DNA of 64,000 bases from Ensifer adhaerens. Its GTDB lineage: Bacteria > Pseudomonadota > Alphaproteobacteria > Rhizobiales > Rhizobiaceae. The translations under genes and the position numbers were made by a program. The stretch covers positions 868,001 to 932,000 of the forward strand of contig OCMG01000004.1 in assembly GCA_900215285.1 (NCBI GenBank), in the 5' to 3' direction. Below, piece after piece: positions 26,818 to 36,916 of this stretch. Position 1 is the stretch's first letter. Each line of letters starts with the position of its first letter. The notes under the pieces were generated by a model. The model was not told the DNA's origin. It made no database searches and saw nothing but the letters and a program-made list of their open reading frames with translations.

Positions 26818-27848
26818 GCGGCGCGGCGCTTGCCTTGGCGAGCACCGTGGCGGACAGTCGCCTCCGGGCTTTCGAACGCCATCGGTTGGCGCGACTGGCG
26901 AAGGGAGGCGATGGTCAGGTAATGGATGCGCAACTGTTCGGCTCGCGCCCGCGCCAGGCTGTCCAGAATGAGCCCCGCGGTGAAGATCATGAAGGATATC
27001 ATCATCAGGGCCATGGACAGAACCCAGGTCGGCAGCTTGGGAACCAGACCGGTCTCGACATATTCGGCCAGAACCGGAGCCATGAAGCCGAGGCTGGCGA
27101 TCAGGAATGCGCCGCTGATCAGGCCGAAAAAGGCAAAGGGCCGCGTCTCCTTCATCAGCATGGCGAACATCCAGAGGATTCTCGCCCCGTCCTTGAAGGT
27201 GGAGAGCTTGGAATGCGACCCCTCAGGCCGGCGGCCATAGGAAAGTTCCAGTTCGCTGACGGGCATTTTCAGCCGCGAGGCGTGGACCGACATTTCCGTT
27301 TCGATTTCGAATCCACCGGATACGGCGGGAAAGCTCTTGGCGAAACGGCGCGAAAAGGCGCGGTAGCCTGAAAAGATGTCCGAGAACCCGGTGCCGAAGA
27401 TCATGCGGTAGAGCCGGTTGAAGATCGCGTTGCCGAAGGCGTGGCCCTGCCGACCCGCATCCTCTGTGACGCCGCGCCGCGTGCCCACCACCATGTCCGA
27501 ACCTTCGGACAGAAGCGTACGGATCAGGTCCTGCGCCTCTTCCGGATCATAGGTCCCGTCTCCGTCGGCCATGATGTAGATGTCGGCGTCGATGTCGGAA
27601 AACATGCGGCGCACGACATGCCCCTTACCCTGGCGCCGTTCGCGGGTGACTGTTGCCCCTGCAAGCGCCGCCTTCAGGGCCGTGCCGTCGGTGGAATTGT
27701 TGTCGTAGACGTGGATGCGCGCGCCGGGAAGAGCCGCGCGGAAGCCGGCCACGACCTCGCCGATTGTCGCCGCCTCGTTGTAACAGGGCAGGAGCACGGC
27801 GATGTCGAGATCGTCGAGAATACCATCCGTCGCCCGGTGCGTCGCCAT
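26814..27848 (-). CDS. family 2 glycosyltransferase, polyprenyl-phosphate type
   Basis: 344 residues. GT-A fold with DIAVLLPCYNEAATIGEVV, DNNSTDGT and the DGDGTYDPE metal site, like dolichol-phosphate mannose synthase/GtrB. Two C-terminal membrane helices follow (FAFFGLISGAFLIASLGFM; WVLSMALMMISFMIFTAGL). Predicted to load a hexose on undecaprenyl phosphate. The start at 27848 fits family length; the upstream open frame overlaps the divergent gene's leader. Operon with gtrA; a GT-C protein is divergent. Confidence 0.92.
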   Translation of the reverse strand: MATHRATDGILDDLDIAVLLPCYNEAATIGEVVAGFRAALPGARIHVYDNNSTDGTALKAALAGATVTRERRQGKGHVVRRMFSDIDADIYIMADGDGTYDPEEAQDLIRTLLSEGSDMVVGTRRGVTEDAGRQGHAFGNAIFNRLYRMIFGTGFSDIFSGYRAFSRRFAKSFPAVSGGFEIETEMSVHASRLKMPVSELELSYGRRPEGSHSKLSTFKDGARILWMFAMLMKETRPFAFFGLISGAFLIASLGFMAPVLAEYVETGLVPKLPTWVLSMALMMISFMIFTAGLILDSLARARAEQLRIHYLTIASLRQSRQPMAFESPEATVRHGARQGKRRAA

Positions 27849-28026
27849 CACCCGTTTCCCTGCAGTTTGCGCCTTACGCGGGCGCGCGTTGTCATGCGCT
27901 TTACTATTTCTTGAGAAGGTTAAGTTAGCTTGAACTCCGGGCATCCTCGCCGTGAAATTATCCACCCCCGCCAGTTCGGCCTTCCAGTGCCCAGACGGAA
28001 GACCAGGCGTCATCCTGGAATCGGCC

Positions 28027-29877
28027 ATGGCCAGCATTGAAACGACCGCAGCGCGCTCTCGACCGAAAGCGACCAAAGGCGAGCGGGCAGGCCCGATGCT
28101 TTCCGGCGCAAGCCGACTCTGGCTGGCGGTTCTTGTCGCCTTCGGCATCATCGTCCTGTTCCATCTGGTCAATCTCGCGACGAGCTACACGGACTATGTC
28201 GGGCCGGACAATGACGACGCCATGCGTCTCGTCGAGGTGCGCGACCTGCTGTCCGGACAGGGCTGGTTCGACATGATGCAGTACCGGCTCGGCCCCGCTC
28301 CCGGCACGCTGATGCACTGGTCGCGTTTCGTCGACCTGCCGATCGCGGCGCTCATTTCCTTCTTCGGCCTCTTTCTTTCGCCGCGCATGGCGGAAGCAAC
28401 GGCGCTTTTCGTCTGGCCCGTTTCGCTCTCGCTGCCGGTCTTGTACTTCATCGGGCTTGGCGCGCGTCGAATCGGCGGCGAACGGGCGATGTTCGCCTCC
28501 ATTCCGCTCACGGCGATTTTCCTGATTCAGGTGCATCGCTTCGAACCGGGCGGCATCGATCACCACAATGTTCAGATGGCGCTGGTGGCGATCGTAGCCG
28601 CCGCCCTGGTCGACCCGCTGCATCGCGCCTCCACATATGCGCTTGCCGCGCTGGCCGCCGCCATTGCGCTTGCCGTCGGCGCCGAGACCACCCCTCTTCT
28701 CGGAGTCGCCGCCATGATCGTCGCCGTCCGCTGGGCCGTTCTGGGACAGGCTTATGCGGCGGCAGCACGCAGCTTCGGCCTGCTCTTCGCGCTACTCACG
28801 GGTGCAGCCTATGTCGCAACTGTTCCGCGATCGCTCTATACCACCGTCACCTGCGACAATCTCTCCTTCGGTTTCCTGGCACTCACGCTTTACGGCGGTG
28901 CCGCTCTCTTTTGCGCGGCAAGCCTCGCCAGCCGCGCGCCGAGGACGGTTCGCTTTGCCATTCTCGCCTGTATCGGGGTTGGGGCGGCCGGTCTGGCGCT
29001 CGCGGTGATGCCGCAATGCCTGCAGAACCCGCTCGCGGGCCTCGATCCGCTGCTGAAGACAATCTGGCTCGATCACGTCACCGAGGCGCAATCGGTCCTG
29101 TCCCAGGCAAAGCTTCGGCCCGAGACGGTCGGCGGTTTCTACTTCGTCGGCTTCATCGCCATGGTCGTCTCGGCCTGGCGCGTGAAGATGGGCGACAGGG
29201 TCGGCGTGCACCTTGTGATTTTCGTCCTCATAGGCGCAGCCTGGGCCATCTCGCTCGTACAGGTGCGCGGGGCGACATTCCCGCAAATGCTGTCCATCCT
29301 TCCGCTCTCCGTCCTGATAGCGGAACTCCACGCCATCAGCCGGCGCGATCCGGACTCGGTCATGGCCGGCCTGCCTTTCGCGATCATGACGCTCGCGAGC
29401 ATTCCAGCCTTCTGGTTCGTGGCCGGCTTCGTGGTCTCGGAGGCGTCGGGCAGCGAAAAGGCGACCAAGGCCGCCGAGGCCGGCAGCAGGATTTCGGCCT
29501 GCAACGCGGAAGCCAATCTCGACCTTCTCAATCGGCTACCGAAGGGCATGATCGCTGCGCCCTCGAACATGGGGTCACCGATCCTTCGCTTTACAGGTCA
29601 CGGCGTGCTCTCAGCACCCTATCACCGCAACCCGAAGGGGATGCTGGTCATTCTGCAAGCTGGCCTTGCCGCGCCGGAAAAGGCTGAAGCGATCCTCGGT
29701 GAGGTAGGAACAGATTATGTCGTCTTCTGCCCCGGCGACGGCGAACTGAAGGAACTGGCCGGTCTTGCGCCAAACGGTTTTGCAGCGGCTCTCCTCAAGG
29801 GGCGGCCACCGGCCTTCCTGAAGGACGCTACGCCCTCGGGTGCGACGAACCTCAAGGTCTATCGCCTCGTCCGCTGA
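28027..29877 (+). CDS. polytopic GT-C-type glycosyltransferase-like membrane protein
   Basis: About 616 residues with some 12 membrane helices. After the first helix a loop carries GPDNDDAMRLVEVRDLL and QYRLGPAPGTLMHWSR, an acidic DxD-like first-loop motif found in STT3/PMT-like GT-C enzymes, and GGIDHHNVQ lies in a later loop. The soluble C-terminal region is about 150 residues. Such enzymes use a polyprenyl-phosphate sugar on the periplasmic side. It is divergent from the GT2 and GtrA genes, so the three may form one glycosylation route. The acceptor is unknown. ATG at 28027 is preferred; a GTG at 27952 would add 25 residues. Confidence 0.78.
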   Translation: MASIETTAARSRPKATKGERAGPMLSGASRLWLAVLVAFGIIVLFHLVNLATSYTDYVGPDNDDAMRLVEVRDLLSGQGWFDMMQYRLGPAPGTLMHWSRFVDLPIAALISFFGLFLSPRMAEATALFVWPVSLSLPVLYFIGLGARRIGGERAMFASIPLTAIFLIQVHRFEPGGIDHHNVQMALVAIVAAALVDPLHRASTYALAALAAAIALAVGAETTPLLGVAAMIVAVRWAVLGQAYAAAARSFGLLFALLTGAAYVATVPRSLYTTVTCDNLSFGFLALTLYGGAALFCAASLASRAPRTVRFAILACIGVGAAGLALAVMPQCLQNPLAGLDPLLKTIWLDHVTEAQSVLSQAKLRPETVGGFYFVGFIAMVVSAWRVKMGDRVGVHLVIFVLIGAAWAISLVQVRGATFPQMLSILPLSVLIAELHAISRRDPDSVMAGLPFAIMTLASIPAFWFVAGFVVSEASGSEKATKAAEAGSRISACNAEANLDLLNRLPKGMIAAPSNMGSPILRFTGHGVLSAPYHRNPKGMLVILQAGLAAPEKAEAILGEVGTDYVVFCPGDGELKELAGLAPNGFAAALLKGRPPAFLKDATPSGATNLKVYRLVR

Positions 29878-29903
29878 CGGGTTTCCAGACGCCGATTTCG
29901 ACT

Positions 29904-29938
29904 CTGCCCGTACATGCGGCCTCCGCCTGTCCGGGCAG
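29904..29938. terminator. weak hairpin between convergent genes
   Basis: CTGCCCG (29904-29910) pairs with CGGGCAG (29932-29938), and an inner GCGG/CCGC pairing is possible. There is no T-tract. It lies between the GT-C gene and pheA, which end toward each other. Confidence 0.35.
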
Positions 29939-29946
29939 GATCAACA

Positions 29947-30801
29947 TCAGAACTGCTTGCGCATCGGATGCGCCTTGTAGACACCCAGAATGCGCACCTT
30001 TTCGGAGAAGAACTTGAGTTCGTCGAGCGCGCGCTTGACGTTCTCGTCATCCGGATGGCCTTCGATATCTGCGAAGAACTGCGTGGCGACGAACTTGCCG
30101 CCGATCTGGTAGCTTTCCAGCTTCGTCATGTTGATGCCGTTGGTGGCGAACCCACCCAGCGCCTTGTAGAGGGCTGCCGGAATGTTGCGGACATTGAACA
30201 CGAAGGTCGTGACGATCGTCTCCTCGGCGCTGTCGCGCACGGCATGACTTTCATTGGGCGAGAGCACGACGAAGCGTGTGATGTTGTTGTCGGAATCCTC
30301 GACATTCTCTTCCAGGATTTCGAGCCCGTAGAGATCGGCCGCAAGCCGCGGCGCAAGAGCCGCCATCGAGCGGTCGCCGGTTTCCGAGACGAGCTTGGCC
30401 GCACCGGCCGTATCGCCCGCGACAACCGCCTTCCAGCCGTTGGAGCGCACGATCTTGCGGCACTGGCCGAGCGCATGGATATGGCTGTGCACCGTCCTGA
30501 TCTCGCTCTTGGCGACACCCGGCAGAACCATCAGCTGGAAGCGGATCGGCATGAAATATTCGCCGACGATGTAGAGACGCGACTGCGGCATCAGATAGTG
30601 GATGTCGGCGACGCGGCCGGCCAGCGTGTTCTCGATCGGGATCATCGCCAGATCCGCATCGCCGCTTTCCACGGCGTTGAACGCATCCTCGAACGTCTGG
30701 CAGGGAAGCGGCGACATGTCGGGGAACATGTCGCGGGCGGCCATGTCGGAATTGGCGCCGAAGTCGCCCTGGAAGGAGATGCGGTTGGTTCTTGCGATCA
30801 T
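29947..30801 (-). CDS. pheA: prephenate dehydratase
   Basis: A 284-residue monofunctional enzyme converting prephenate to phenylpyruvate for phenylalanine synthesis. The N-terminal catalytic part shows ISFQGDFGANSD, IPIENTLAGRV and NNITRFVVL (TRF motif). The C-terminal ACT domain has the phenylalanine-binding KLESYQIGG region (ESRP equivalent), so feedback inhibition is likely. Ten bases downstream of kdsB on the same strand, a pairing common in rhizobia. Confidence 0.96.
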   Translation of the reverse strand: MIARTNRISFQGDFGANSDMAARDMFPDMSPLPCQTFEDAFNAVESGDADLAMIPIENTLAGRVADIHYLMPQSRLYIVGEYFMPIRFQLMVLPGVAKSEIRTVHSHIHALGQCRKIVRSNGWKAVVAGDTAGAAKLVSETGDRSMAALAPRLAADLYGLEILEENVEDSDNNITRFVVLSPNESHAVRDSAEETIVTTFVFNVRNIPAALYKALGGFATNGINMTKLESYQIGGKFVATQFFADIEGHPDDENVKRALDELKFFSEKVRILGVYKAHPMRKQF

Positions 30802-30811
30802 GGTCTCTTGC

Positions 30812-31582
30812 TCACTTCATGCGCGCGGCCAACACGCGGCGCGCCTTTTCAAGATCGGCTGGCGTATCGACGCCAAGGGGGACGGCATGGACGATTTCGG
30901 CATCAATGCGCATGCCGGCCTCAAGCGCACGCAACTGCTCCAGCTTCTCGCGCATTTCAAGCACGGACGGGGTCAACGACACGAAGCGCTTCAGCGATTC
31001 GCGGCGATAGGCGTAAAGGCCGATATGGTGGTAGAGCGGCCCGTTGCCCCACGGCGCAGTCGCCCGCGTGAAGTAGAGCGCGCGAAGACGGGTTTCCGAG
31101 ACGGGCGAGCCGACGACCTTGACGACGCTCGGTGCGGTCTTTTCGTCCTCGTCCGTAATCTCGACGGTCAGCGTGGCGATATCGACAGCCTCGTCGCCAA
31201 GTGGAGCAAGAGCGGCACGGACGGTTTCCGGCTCGATGGTCGGCAAGTCGCCCTGCACATTGATCACGAAACGAGCGCGACCCTGCGGATCGGCCTTTTC
31301 CAGCGCCTCGAAAATGCGGTCGGAACCGGACTGATGATCCTCACGTGTCATCACCGCCTGGAAACCGGCCCTGGTGACGGCATCGAAAGTCTCCTGATGA
31401 TCGACGGCGGCGACCACGCGGCCAACATCGGCCTCCACCGCGCGACGCACCACCTGCACGATCATCGGTTCGCCGCAGATGTCGGCCATCGGCTTGCCGG
31501 GCAGACGCGTCGAGGCCATGCGGGCCGGGATCAGGACCAACGACTGATCAAAATGGTTGATCTGCATCAAGGGGGCCTTCAT
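30812..31582 (-). CDS. kdsB: 3-deoxy-manno-octulosonate cytidylyltransferase
   Basis: About 256 residues; activates KDO with CTP for lipopolysaccharide core synthesis. Hallmarks: [19 protein letters not shown], the [12 protein letters not shown] segment, NVQGDLP and [10 protein letters not shown]. The start is uncertain between ATG at 31582 and the in-frame ATG at 31567, which has AAGG upstream; both fit. Divergent from the cytochrome c gene. Confidence 0.95.
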   Translation of the reverse strand: MKAPLMQINHFDQSLVLIPARMASTRLPGKPMADICGEPMIVQVVRRAVEADVGRVVAAVDHQETFDAVTRAGFQAVMTREDHQSGSDRIFEALEKADPQGRARFVINVQGDLPTIEPETVRAALAPLGDEAVDIATLTVEITDEDEKTAPSVVKVVGSPVSETRLRALYFTRATAPWGNGPLYHHIGLYAYRRESLKRFVSLTPSVLEMREKLEQLRALEAGMRIDAEIVHAVPLGVDTPADLEKARRVLAARMK

Positions 31583-31725
31583 TTCGCGTGTGAAAAGTGG
31601 CAAAAGGTCTCAGTCTGGGAGGAACAAGACCTGTTGCGCTTGCGCGCTAAAAGACATACGTTCCGCCCGATTTCAAGATGCGCCGGCGCTGATCACCCGG
31701 ACATCGCTAAGGGGAGCGTTAGCAG

Positions 31726-32358
31726 ATGAATTCACATGTGAACATGGGCGTCGGTGCTCTTTTGGGGACCGTGTTCGTTCTGATGTCGGTGTCGATCCTG
31801 TCGGAAGGCATCTTCAAGTCGGAAGCGCCTGAGAAGCCTGGCTATGCGATCGCAGCCGCCGAAGGCGCAGCTGCCGGTGGCGCGCCGGCTGAAGCTGCTA
31901 AGGCCGATACGCCGGTTGGCGTCGTGCTCGCCAAGGCCGACGCGGCCAAGGGCGCCGCCATCTTCAAGAAATGCGAAGCCTGTCATAGCGGGGAGAAGGG
32001 CGGACCGAACAAGGTCGGCCCCGATCTCTGGGGCGTTGTCGATCGCCCGGTTGCCGCCCACGAGGGCTTCTCCTATTCGGCCGGCATGAAGGAATTTTCC
32101 AAGGGTGGCACGGAGAAGTGGACCTATGACCACCTCTACCACTTCCTGAAGAAGCCCAAGGATTACGTGAAGGGCACGGCAATGGGCTTTGCTGGCCTGC
32201 CGAAGGAAGAAGATCGTGGCGATCTGCTCGCCTATCTGCAGACGCTGGCCGATACCAAGGTACCGTTCCCGCCGGCTGATGCCGCGCCTGCGGCTGCTCC
32301 CGCCGCGGATGCCGCAAAGCCGGCAGATGCTGCAAAGCCGGCAGAACCTGCAAAGTAA
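31726..32358 (+). CDS. cycM: membrane-anchored class I cytochrome c (CycM-like)
   Basis: 210 residues. An uncleaved N-terminal membrane anchor ([18 protein letters not shown]) is followed by an Ala-rich linker, then a cytochrome c domain with the haem site CEACH near residue 84 and axial methionine in KGTAMGFAG. The tail is an Ala/Pro/Lys repeat ([13 protein letters not shown]). Homologues carry electrons from the bc1 complex to cytochrome aa3 oxidase. Placement next to kdsB/pheA is usual in Rhizobiaceae. A strong terminator follows. Confidence 0.92.
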   Translation: MNSHVNMGVGALLGTVFVLMSVSILSEGIFKSEAPEKPGYAIAAAEGAAAGGAPAEAAKADTPVGVVLAKADAAKGAAIFKKCEACHSGEKGGPNKVGPDLWGVVDRPVAAHEGFSYSAGMKEFSKGGTEKWTYDHLYHFLKKPKDYVKGTAMGFAGLPKEEDRGDLLAYLQTLADTKVPFPPADAAPAAAPAADAAKPADAAKPAEPAK

Positions 32359-32383
32359 GCCGAGCTTCACGAAAGCCGATTTC

Positions 32384-32417
32384 AGCCGGGCGTCGAAAGA
32401 CGGCCGGCTTTTTCTTT
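32384..32417 (+). terminator. intrinsic terminator of the cytochrome c gene
   Basis: An 11-bp stem with one mismatch (32384-32394 with 32399-32409), a GAAA tetraloop, and a TTTTTCTTT tract from 32409. It lies 25 bases after the stop. Confidence 0.88.
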
Positions 32418-32424
32418 GTCGAGC

Positions 32425-32466
32425 TAGAGCATTTCCGATGAAAACCGGATCACCTGAGATGCTCTA
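32425..32466 (+). repeat. rhizobial-type intergenic palindromic repeat, copy 2
   Basis: TAGAGCAT (32425-32432) and ATGCTCTA (32459-32466) are perfect 8-bp inverted ends around a TTCCGATGAAAACCGGA core. The following bases to about 32525, including TTTGTTTTTTCGCA and AAATCCGCTGATGCACTTT, resemble the extended version of this dispersed rhizobial repeat. Related to the copy at 4381-4428. Confidence 0.6.
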
Positions 32467-32533
32467 TCCATTTGTTTTTTCGCAGGCCGAAGGCAAATCC
32501 GCTGATGCACTTTGGGCTCGGACGTGCCCTGGG

Positions 32534-33574
32534 TCAGCCCTCGACCGCCCAGTGCAGCGGGAACATCGGATCAAAGACCGTGACCGGGCCTGCGCCGGTA
32601 TCGATCTTCGAAGGATAGGTGACGGGCGCGTCACGCTTCACGAGCGTGATCGTCTCCTCGTTCGCAGGCAATCCGTACCAGGCGGGACCGTTCAGCGACG
32701 CAAAGGCTTCGAGCCTGTCCAGAGCGCCGACATTTTCAAAGACATGAGCAAGGCAGCTCATCGTGTTGGTCGCTGTGAAGCAACCCGCGCAACCGCAAGC
32801 GCATTCCTTCAGCGGATCGGCATGCGGGGCGGAATCGGTGCCCAGGAAGAATCGGCGATCGCCCGAAGTCGCGGCCTCCACCAGAGCGATGCGATGGCTC
32901 TCGCGCTTGGCCACCGGCAGGCAATAATAATGCGGCTTGATGCCGCCAACGAGAATGGCGTTGCGATTGATGATCAGATGATGCGTGGTCAGGGAACCGG
33001 CGAGATTGCTTTCGGCGCTGCGAATGTAGTTGATGCCGTCAGCCGTCGTGACGTGCTCCATCGTGACCCTCAGCTCCGGCAGCCGCTTGCGCAGCGGGTC
33101 GAGCACGGTTTCTATGAAGACGGCCTCGCGGTCGAAGATGTCGACCTCCGGCGTCGTCACCTCGCCGTGGACACAGAGCGGCAGGCCGATCTCAGCCATG
33201 CGCTCCAGAACCGGCATCACCTTGTCGAGATTGCCCACGCCGCCATGGGAATTGGTCGTCGCGCCGGCCGGATAGAGCTTCACCGCGTGAATCAGGCCTT
33301 CTGCCTTGCCGCGCGCCACATCGTCGGCTTCGGTGGCTTCGGTCAGGTAGAGGGTCATCAGCGGTTCGAAGGTGTCGCCCTGGGGGATGGCGGCGATGAT
33401 GCGCTCGCGATAGGCCGACGCATCCGCAACGGTCGCCACCGGCGGCACGAGGTTCGGCATGATGATGGCCCGGGCGAAATGCCGCGTCGTTTCCGGCAGA
33501 ATGCCTTGAAGCATCGCACCGTCGCGAAGATGCAGATGCCAGTCGTCAGGCCTGCGGATGGTGATTTTCGTCAT
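32534..33574 (-). CDS. pyrC: dihydroorotase, PyrC type
   Basis: A 346-residue class II dihydroorotase of pyrimidine biosynthesis, about the length of E. coli PyrC. Zinc site [10 protein letters not shown], carboxylated lysine in [13 protein letters not shown], metal histidines in LCVHGEV and MEHVTTADG, and the catalytic aspartate in FLGTDSAPH. The start at 33574 ([12 protein letters not shown]) fits the family; an upstream in-frame codon at 33619 is unlikely. Confidence 0.96.
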   Translation of the reverse strand: MTKITIRRPDDWHLHLRDGAMLQGILPETTRHFARAIIMPNLVPPVATVADASAYRERIIAAIPQGDTFEPLMTLYLTEATEADDVARGKAEGLIHAVKLYPAGATTNSHGGVGNLDKVMPVLERMAEIGLPLCVHGEVTTPEVDIFDREAVFIETVLDPLRKRLPELRVTMEHVTTADGINYIRSAESNLAGSLTTHHLIINRNAILVGGIKPHYYCLPVAKRESHRIALVEAATSGDRRFFLGTDSAPHADPLKECACGCAGCFTATNTMSCLAHVFENVGALDRLEAFASLNGPAWYGLPANEETITLVKRDAPVTYPSKIDTGAGPVTVFDPMFPLHWAVEG

Positions 33575-33646
33575 GACGCGCGTCCCCGTGCTTCCAGCTC
33601 GTATCGCGGCTGATAGCATTCCGGCGCGGCGGGTTCAATCGATGGC

Positions 33647-34675
33647 TCAGGCCGCCTCGTTGCCCATAGGGACCGTTTCGGCAAAGGCGATAGCCCTGAT
33701 CTCATCGAGGGCGGCCACGAAGGCGGCGATCAACGTCGGATCGAAATGGCTTCCCGCCTTGCCCCGAATGTAGTCGGCAGCCTTCTCGAAAGGCCAGGCC
33801 TGCTTGAACTGCCGCTCGGAGATCAGCGCATCCAGGCTCACGGCGATCGCCACGATCCGTCCCGCTTCGGGGATGGCAGTCCCCTTCAGGCGGTGCGGGT
33901 AACCCTGGCCATCGAAGCGCTCCCGGTAGGTGCGACCGATTTCGGCGGCAAGATTCAAAAGCGACGTCGATGTCGTCCCGCCTTCCCCGGCATTTGTGCG
34001 ACGGCGGAAATCCGCCTCCGTCATCTTGCCGCGCTTGAGCCGCGCGGTGTCGGATGCCAGGGCTGTTGCATTGTCGAAGAGCGGGGCAGCCAGCCGGATA
34101 TTTCGACAGAGCATGTCGGGAAGCCCGGCAGCGCGCGCGATCGCCTCGGAATAGGCCGCGACCCGCATCCGCTGCTGTGCCGCCAGCGGGTCCTTGTAGC
34201 CCGCGGCCAGCGTGATGCGCTGGATGATTTCGCATTCCTGCTCGCGCAGCGCTTCCGCTGTGCTGACCTCCTCGTCCTGAAGACTTTCGGCATGCCGGCG
34301 CCGCGCCTCGGCAAGCGCCGCAATGTTCTGCACGCGGGCCTTGAACTCCTGGAAATCGACCGGCTTCGTCAAGAAGTCGATGGCACCTGCATTGAGCGCG
34401 TCCATGCGTGTGGTCAGTTCCAGATCGGCCGTGATGAAGATCACCGGCACATGGCTGTACCTGTCGAAATGCAGCATCTCGGTCAGGAACTCGACGCCGT
34501 TGTAAACGGGCATCATGTAGTCGAGGATCGCGACATCGAATTCGAGATCGGGCATGGCTGCCAGCGCATCCGCAGGCGAGGAAAAGGGGATCGGCGAACA
34601 ATCGCGCAGTTTCTGCACCATGCTGGTCAGAAGGCGGAGATTGGTGTTGTTGTCGTCCACGATCAGAATTTTCAT
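33647..34675 (-). CDS. response regulator with degenerate HD-GYP domain
   Basis: 342 residues. The N-terminal receiver is intact (D7-D8, phospho-acceptor D52 in AILDYMMP, K in FLTKPVD). The C-terminal half aligns with HD-GYP phosphodiesterases (RFDGQGYPHRLKGTAIPEAGRIVA, GSHFDPTLIAAF), but the metal ligands are gone. The HD pair is F200-D201, HHE has become YRE (250-252), and the ADV aspartate is V279. Only the GYP loop remains. It probably binds rather than hydrolyses, or acts as a protein-interaction output. Last gene of a four-gene operon, 15 bases after the hybrid kinase. Confidence 0.85.
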   Translation of the reverse strand: MKILIVDDNNTNLRLLTSMVQKLRDCSPIPFSSPADALAAMPDLEFDVAILDYMMPVYNGVEFLTEMLHFDRYSHVPVIFITADLELTTRMDALNAGAIDFLTKPVDFQEFKARVQNIAALAEARRRHAESLQDEEVSTAEALREQECEIIQRITLAAGYKDPLAAQQRMRVAAYSEAIARAAGLPDMLCRNIRLAAPLFDNATALASDTARLKRGKMTEADFRRRTNAGEGGTTSTSLLNLAAEIGRTYRERFDGQGYPHRLKGTAIPEAGRIVAIAVSLDALISERQFKQAWPFEKAADYIRGKAGSHFDPTLIAAFVAALDEIRAIAFAETVPMGNEAA

Positions 34676-34690
34676 GTTGGCTTCCCCCTA

Positions 34691-36916
34691 TCAAGCGGCT
34701 TTTCTGGAGACATAGCTAGCCAGCAGCGCGGCGAGCCGGTCTGACATGTCCGGCGCATCCGGCGCGTGTCGCAGCGCCTGCGCCATTTCGGCGACAGCCT
34801 TGAACCCCACGTTCGAGGCCGCGCCTTTCAGCGTGTGCAATGCCTTGTCGGCCTCAGGGCCATTGCCGGCTGCACGCGCATTCTCGTAGTCTGCCATGAG
34901 CAGCTGAGCGTCATGGAAGAACGAGCCCACGAGTTCTTCGAAAATCTCTTCGCCCAGCACGTCAACCAGTTCGGCCCGGCGGCCGGGGTCGATGCCCTCA
35001 AGGACGCCGGCAGACGCGGTTTCAACGCTTGCCGTATCAGCAGGTTGCTGAGCGCCGGGTGCCGGGCCCACGCGAACGGCAATTCCGCTCAGGATGCAGT
35101 GCAGGCGCTGCAGTGTGATCGGCTTCGGTTCGAACCCGTTCATGCCGGCGTCGCGGCAGGCGTCACGATCCTCATCGGAAGCATTGGCGGTCATGGCAAT
35201 GATGGGCGCCGTGCGGTTGGGACCTTCCTGGCCGCGAATGCGGCGCGCAGCCTCGATCCCGTCCATCACCGGCATCTGCATGTCCATGAGGATGATGTCA
35301 TAAGGCTCTGCGGCCGCGGCCGCGACAGCTTCGGCACCGTTCTTCACAAGATCCGTCGTCTGTCCCAGCCGCTCAAGGAAGCGTAGCGCAATCTGCTGAT
35401 TGACCTTGTTGTCCTCGACCAGCAGCACCTTCAGTGCCGCGATGGGTGCCAGACCCGTTGGTCGCTCGGCCGGGCCACTTTCGGGCGCGTCGATGGCCTC
35501 CACGGGCATTTCCAGCCAGAAGGTGCTGCCCTTGCCCTTCTCGCTCTCCACGCCCAAGGTGCCACCGAGGCGTTCGGCAATTTCCTTGCATATGGTCAGG
35601 CCGAGGCCGGTGCCGCCAAACCGGCGGCTGATCGAGGCGTCGACCTGCGAGAAGGGCTGGAAGAGCCTCTTGCGACCTTCCTCGTCGATCCCGATGCCCG
35701 TGTCCTGGACCTCGATCCGCAGAAGACAGGCACCGCTCGGCGCGCAGGTTTGGCGCAGCCTCAACGTGACCGTGCCGTTGCTGGTGAACTTCGTCGCGTT
35801 GCTCAGGAGATTGAGGATGATCTGGCGCAACCGGGTCGGGTCGGTCCTGACCCAGGGCTGCTCGATGCTTTCCGGCCTGTCGAGCACCAGCGTGTTGCCA
35901 CGCTCCTTGGCCCGGCTAGCCATGATATCGATGACTGTCTGTGACAGGTCGGCCACATTGACGGGCCGCATCTCGATTTCCAGACGGCCGTATTCGATCT
36001 TGGAATAGTCGAGAATTTCGTTCAGCACTTCCAGCAACGCCTCGCCGGACGAGCGGATGGTCTGGATGCCTTCGCGCACATTGTCCGGAATGCCAGAGAG
36101 CTGCAGCAATTCGGCCGTTCCGAGGATGGCATTGAGCGGCGTGCGGATCTCGTGGCCCATCGTCGCCATGAATTGCGACTTCGCCCTGTTGCCGGCATCC
36201 GCCGCCTGGTAGGCGGAGGCGAGATCGTTCGCCATGGCCTCGAACCCGAGGCCGGCATCACGCACGGCGTTCAACTGCCGGCGCAGCGTGAAGATCAGGA
36301 AGCCGACCGAGCTTGTCAGCAGGATCACGTATATGCCCGACATCCGCTGGAGATGGATCAGGGCGTCGCGGGCTTCCGCACGATTGTCGGAGATCACCGT
36401 GTTGGAAGCCAGCAGGAGCTTGTTGGTCTGCTCGTGCAGTTCATAGGCGGAGGCACGAACGGCGTCGAGCTGCGCACGAGGATCGGCCGATTTCTGCAAA
36501 CCCGAATAAACCGGGTCAATCGCATGGATCATCTGCCTGACCTTGGTACTGATCTGGCCGACATCCCCTGGCTGGATGAAGAAATCGAGGAAATGCCCCT
36601 GGCGCAGAAGATCGGCGCGCGAGTAGACGATATCGAACCGCTGCGAGAGCTTCTTGAGCTGGTCCGGCGTGATCCTGGCCGTGGCAAGGGCGAGTTCGGT
36701 TTCCATTTCCAGCTCATGTGCCTCTCGGTCCAGCTGGAAAGCAGCCCACATGGCGTTTTCGCGAATGCCATTCCGCAGCGAAGCCTGGCGGTCCGACATA
36801 TCCATGTAGAGAAAGATGAGGATGACCAGGAGAACCGCGGCAAAGGCCTGCAGCAAGGCCGTGCGCTTGCCGGCCTGCCGGAGAATCTCGCTGGTCTGTT
36901 TCCCCGGTGTTGTCAC
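34691..36916 (-). CDS. hybrid sensor histidine kinase with receiver and Hpt domains
   Basis: 741 residues. Membrane helix 1 (21-40) and helix 2 (about 194-211) flank a helical periplasmic sensor of about 150 residues. Then come HisKA with H255 (MGHEIRTP), HATPase ([22 protein letters not shown]), a receiver with D545 (ILMDMQMP) and a C-terminal Hpt domain with H694 ([13 protein letters not shown]). The full phosphorelay set suggests transfer to the flanking response regulators. The GTG start overlaps the stop of the periplasmic sulfite-oxidase-fold gene (GTGA), so the two are tightly coupled. Confidence 0.93.
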   Translation of the reverse strand: MTTPGKQTSEILRQAGKRTALLQAFAAVLLVILIFLYMDMSDRQASLRNGIRENAMWAAFQLDREAHELEMETELALATARITPDQLKKLSQRFDIVYSRADLLRQGHFLDFFIQPGDVGQISTKVRQMIHAIDPVYSGLQKSADPRAQLDAVRASAYELHEQTNKLLLASNTVISDNRAEARDALIHLQRMSGIYVILLTSSVGFLIFTLRRQLNAVRDAGLGFEAMANDLASAYQAADAGNRAKSQFMATMGHEIRTPLNAILGTAELLQLSGIPDNVREGIQTIRSSGEALLEVLNEILDYSKIEYGRLEIEMRPVNVADLSQTVIDIMASRAKERGNTLVLDRPESIEQPWVRTDPTRLRQIILNLLSNATKFTSNGTVTLRLRQTCAPSGACLLRIEVQDTGIGIDEEGRKRLFQPFSQVDASISRRFGGTGLGLTICKEIAERLGGTLGVESEKGKGSTFWLEMPVEAIDAPESGPAERPTGLAPIAALKVLLVEDNKVNQQIALRFLERLGQTTDLVKNGAEAVAAAAAEPYDIILMDMQMPVMDGIEAARRIRGQEGPNRTAPIIAMTANASDEDRDACRDAGMNGFEPKPITLQRLHCILSGIAVRVGPAPGAQQPADTASVETASAGVLEGIDPGRRAELVDVLGEEIFEELVGSFFHDAQLLMADYENARAAGNGPEADKALHTLKGAASNVGFKAVAEMAQALRHAPDAPDMSDRLAALLASYVSRKAA

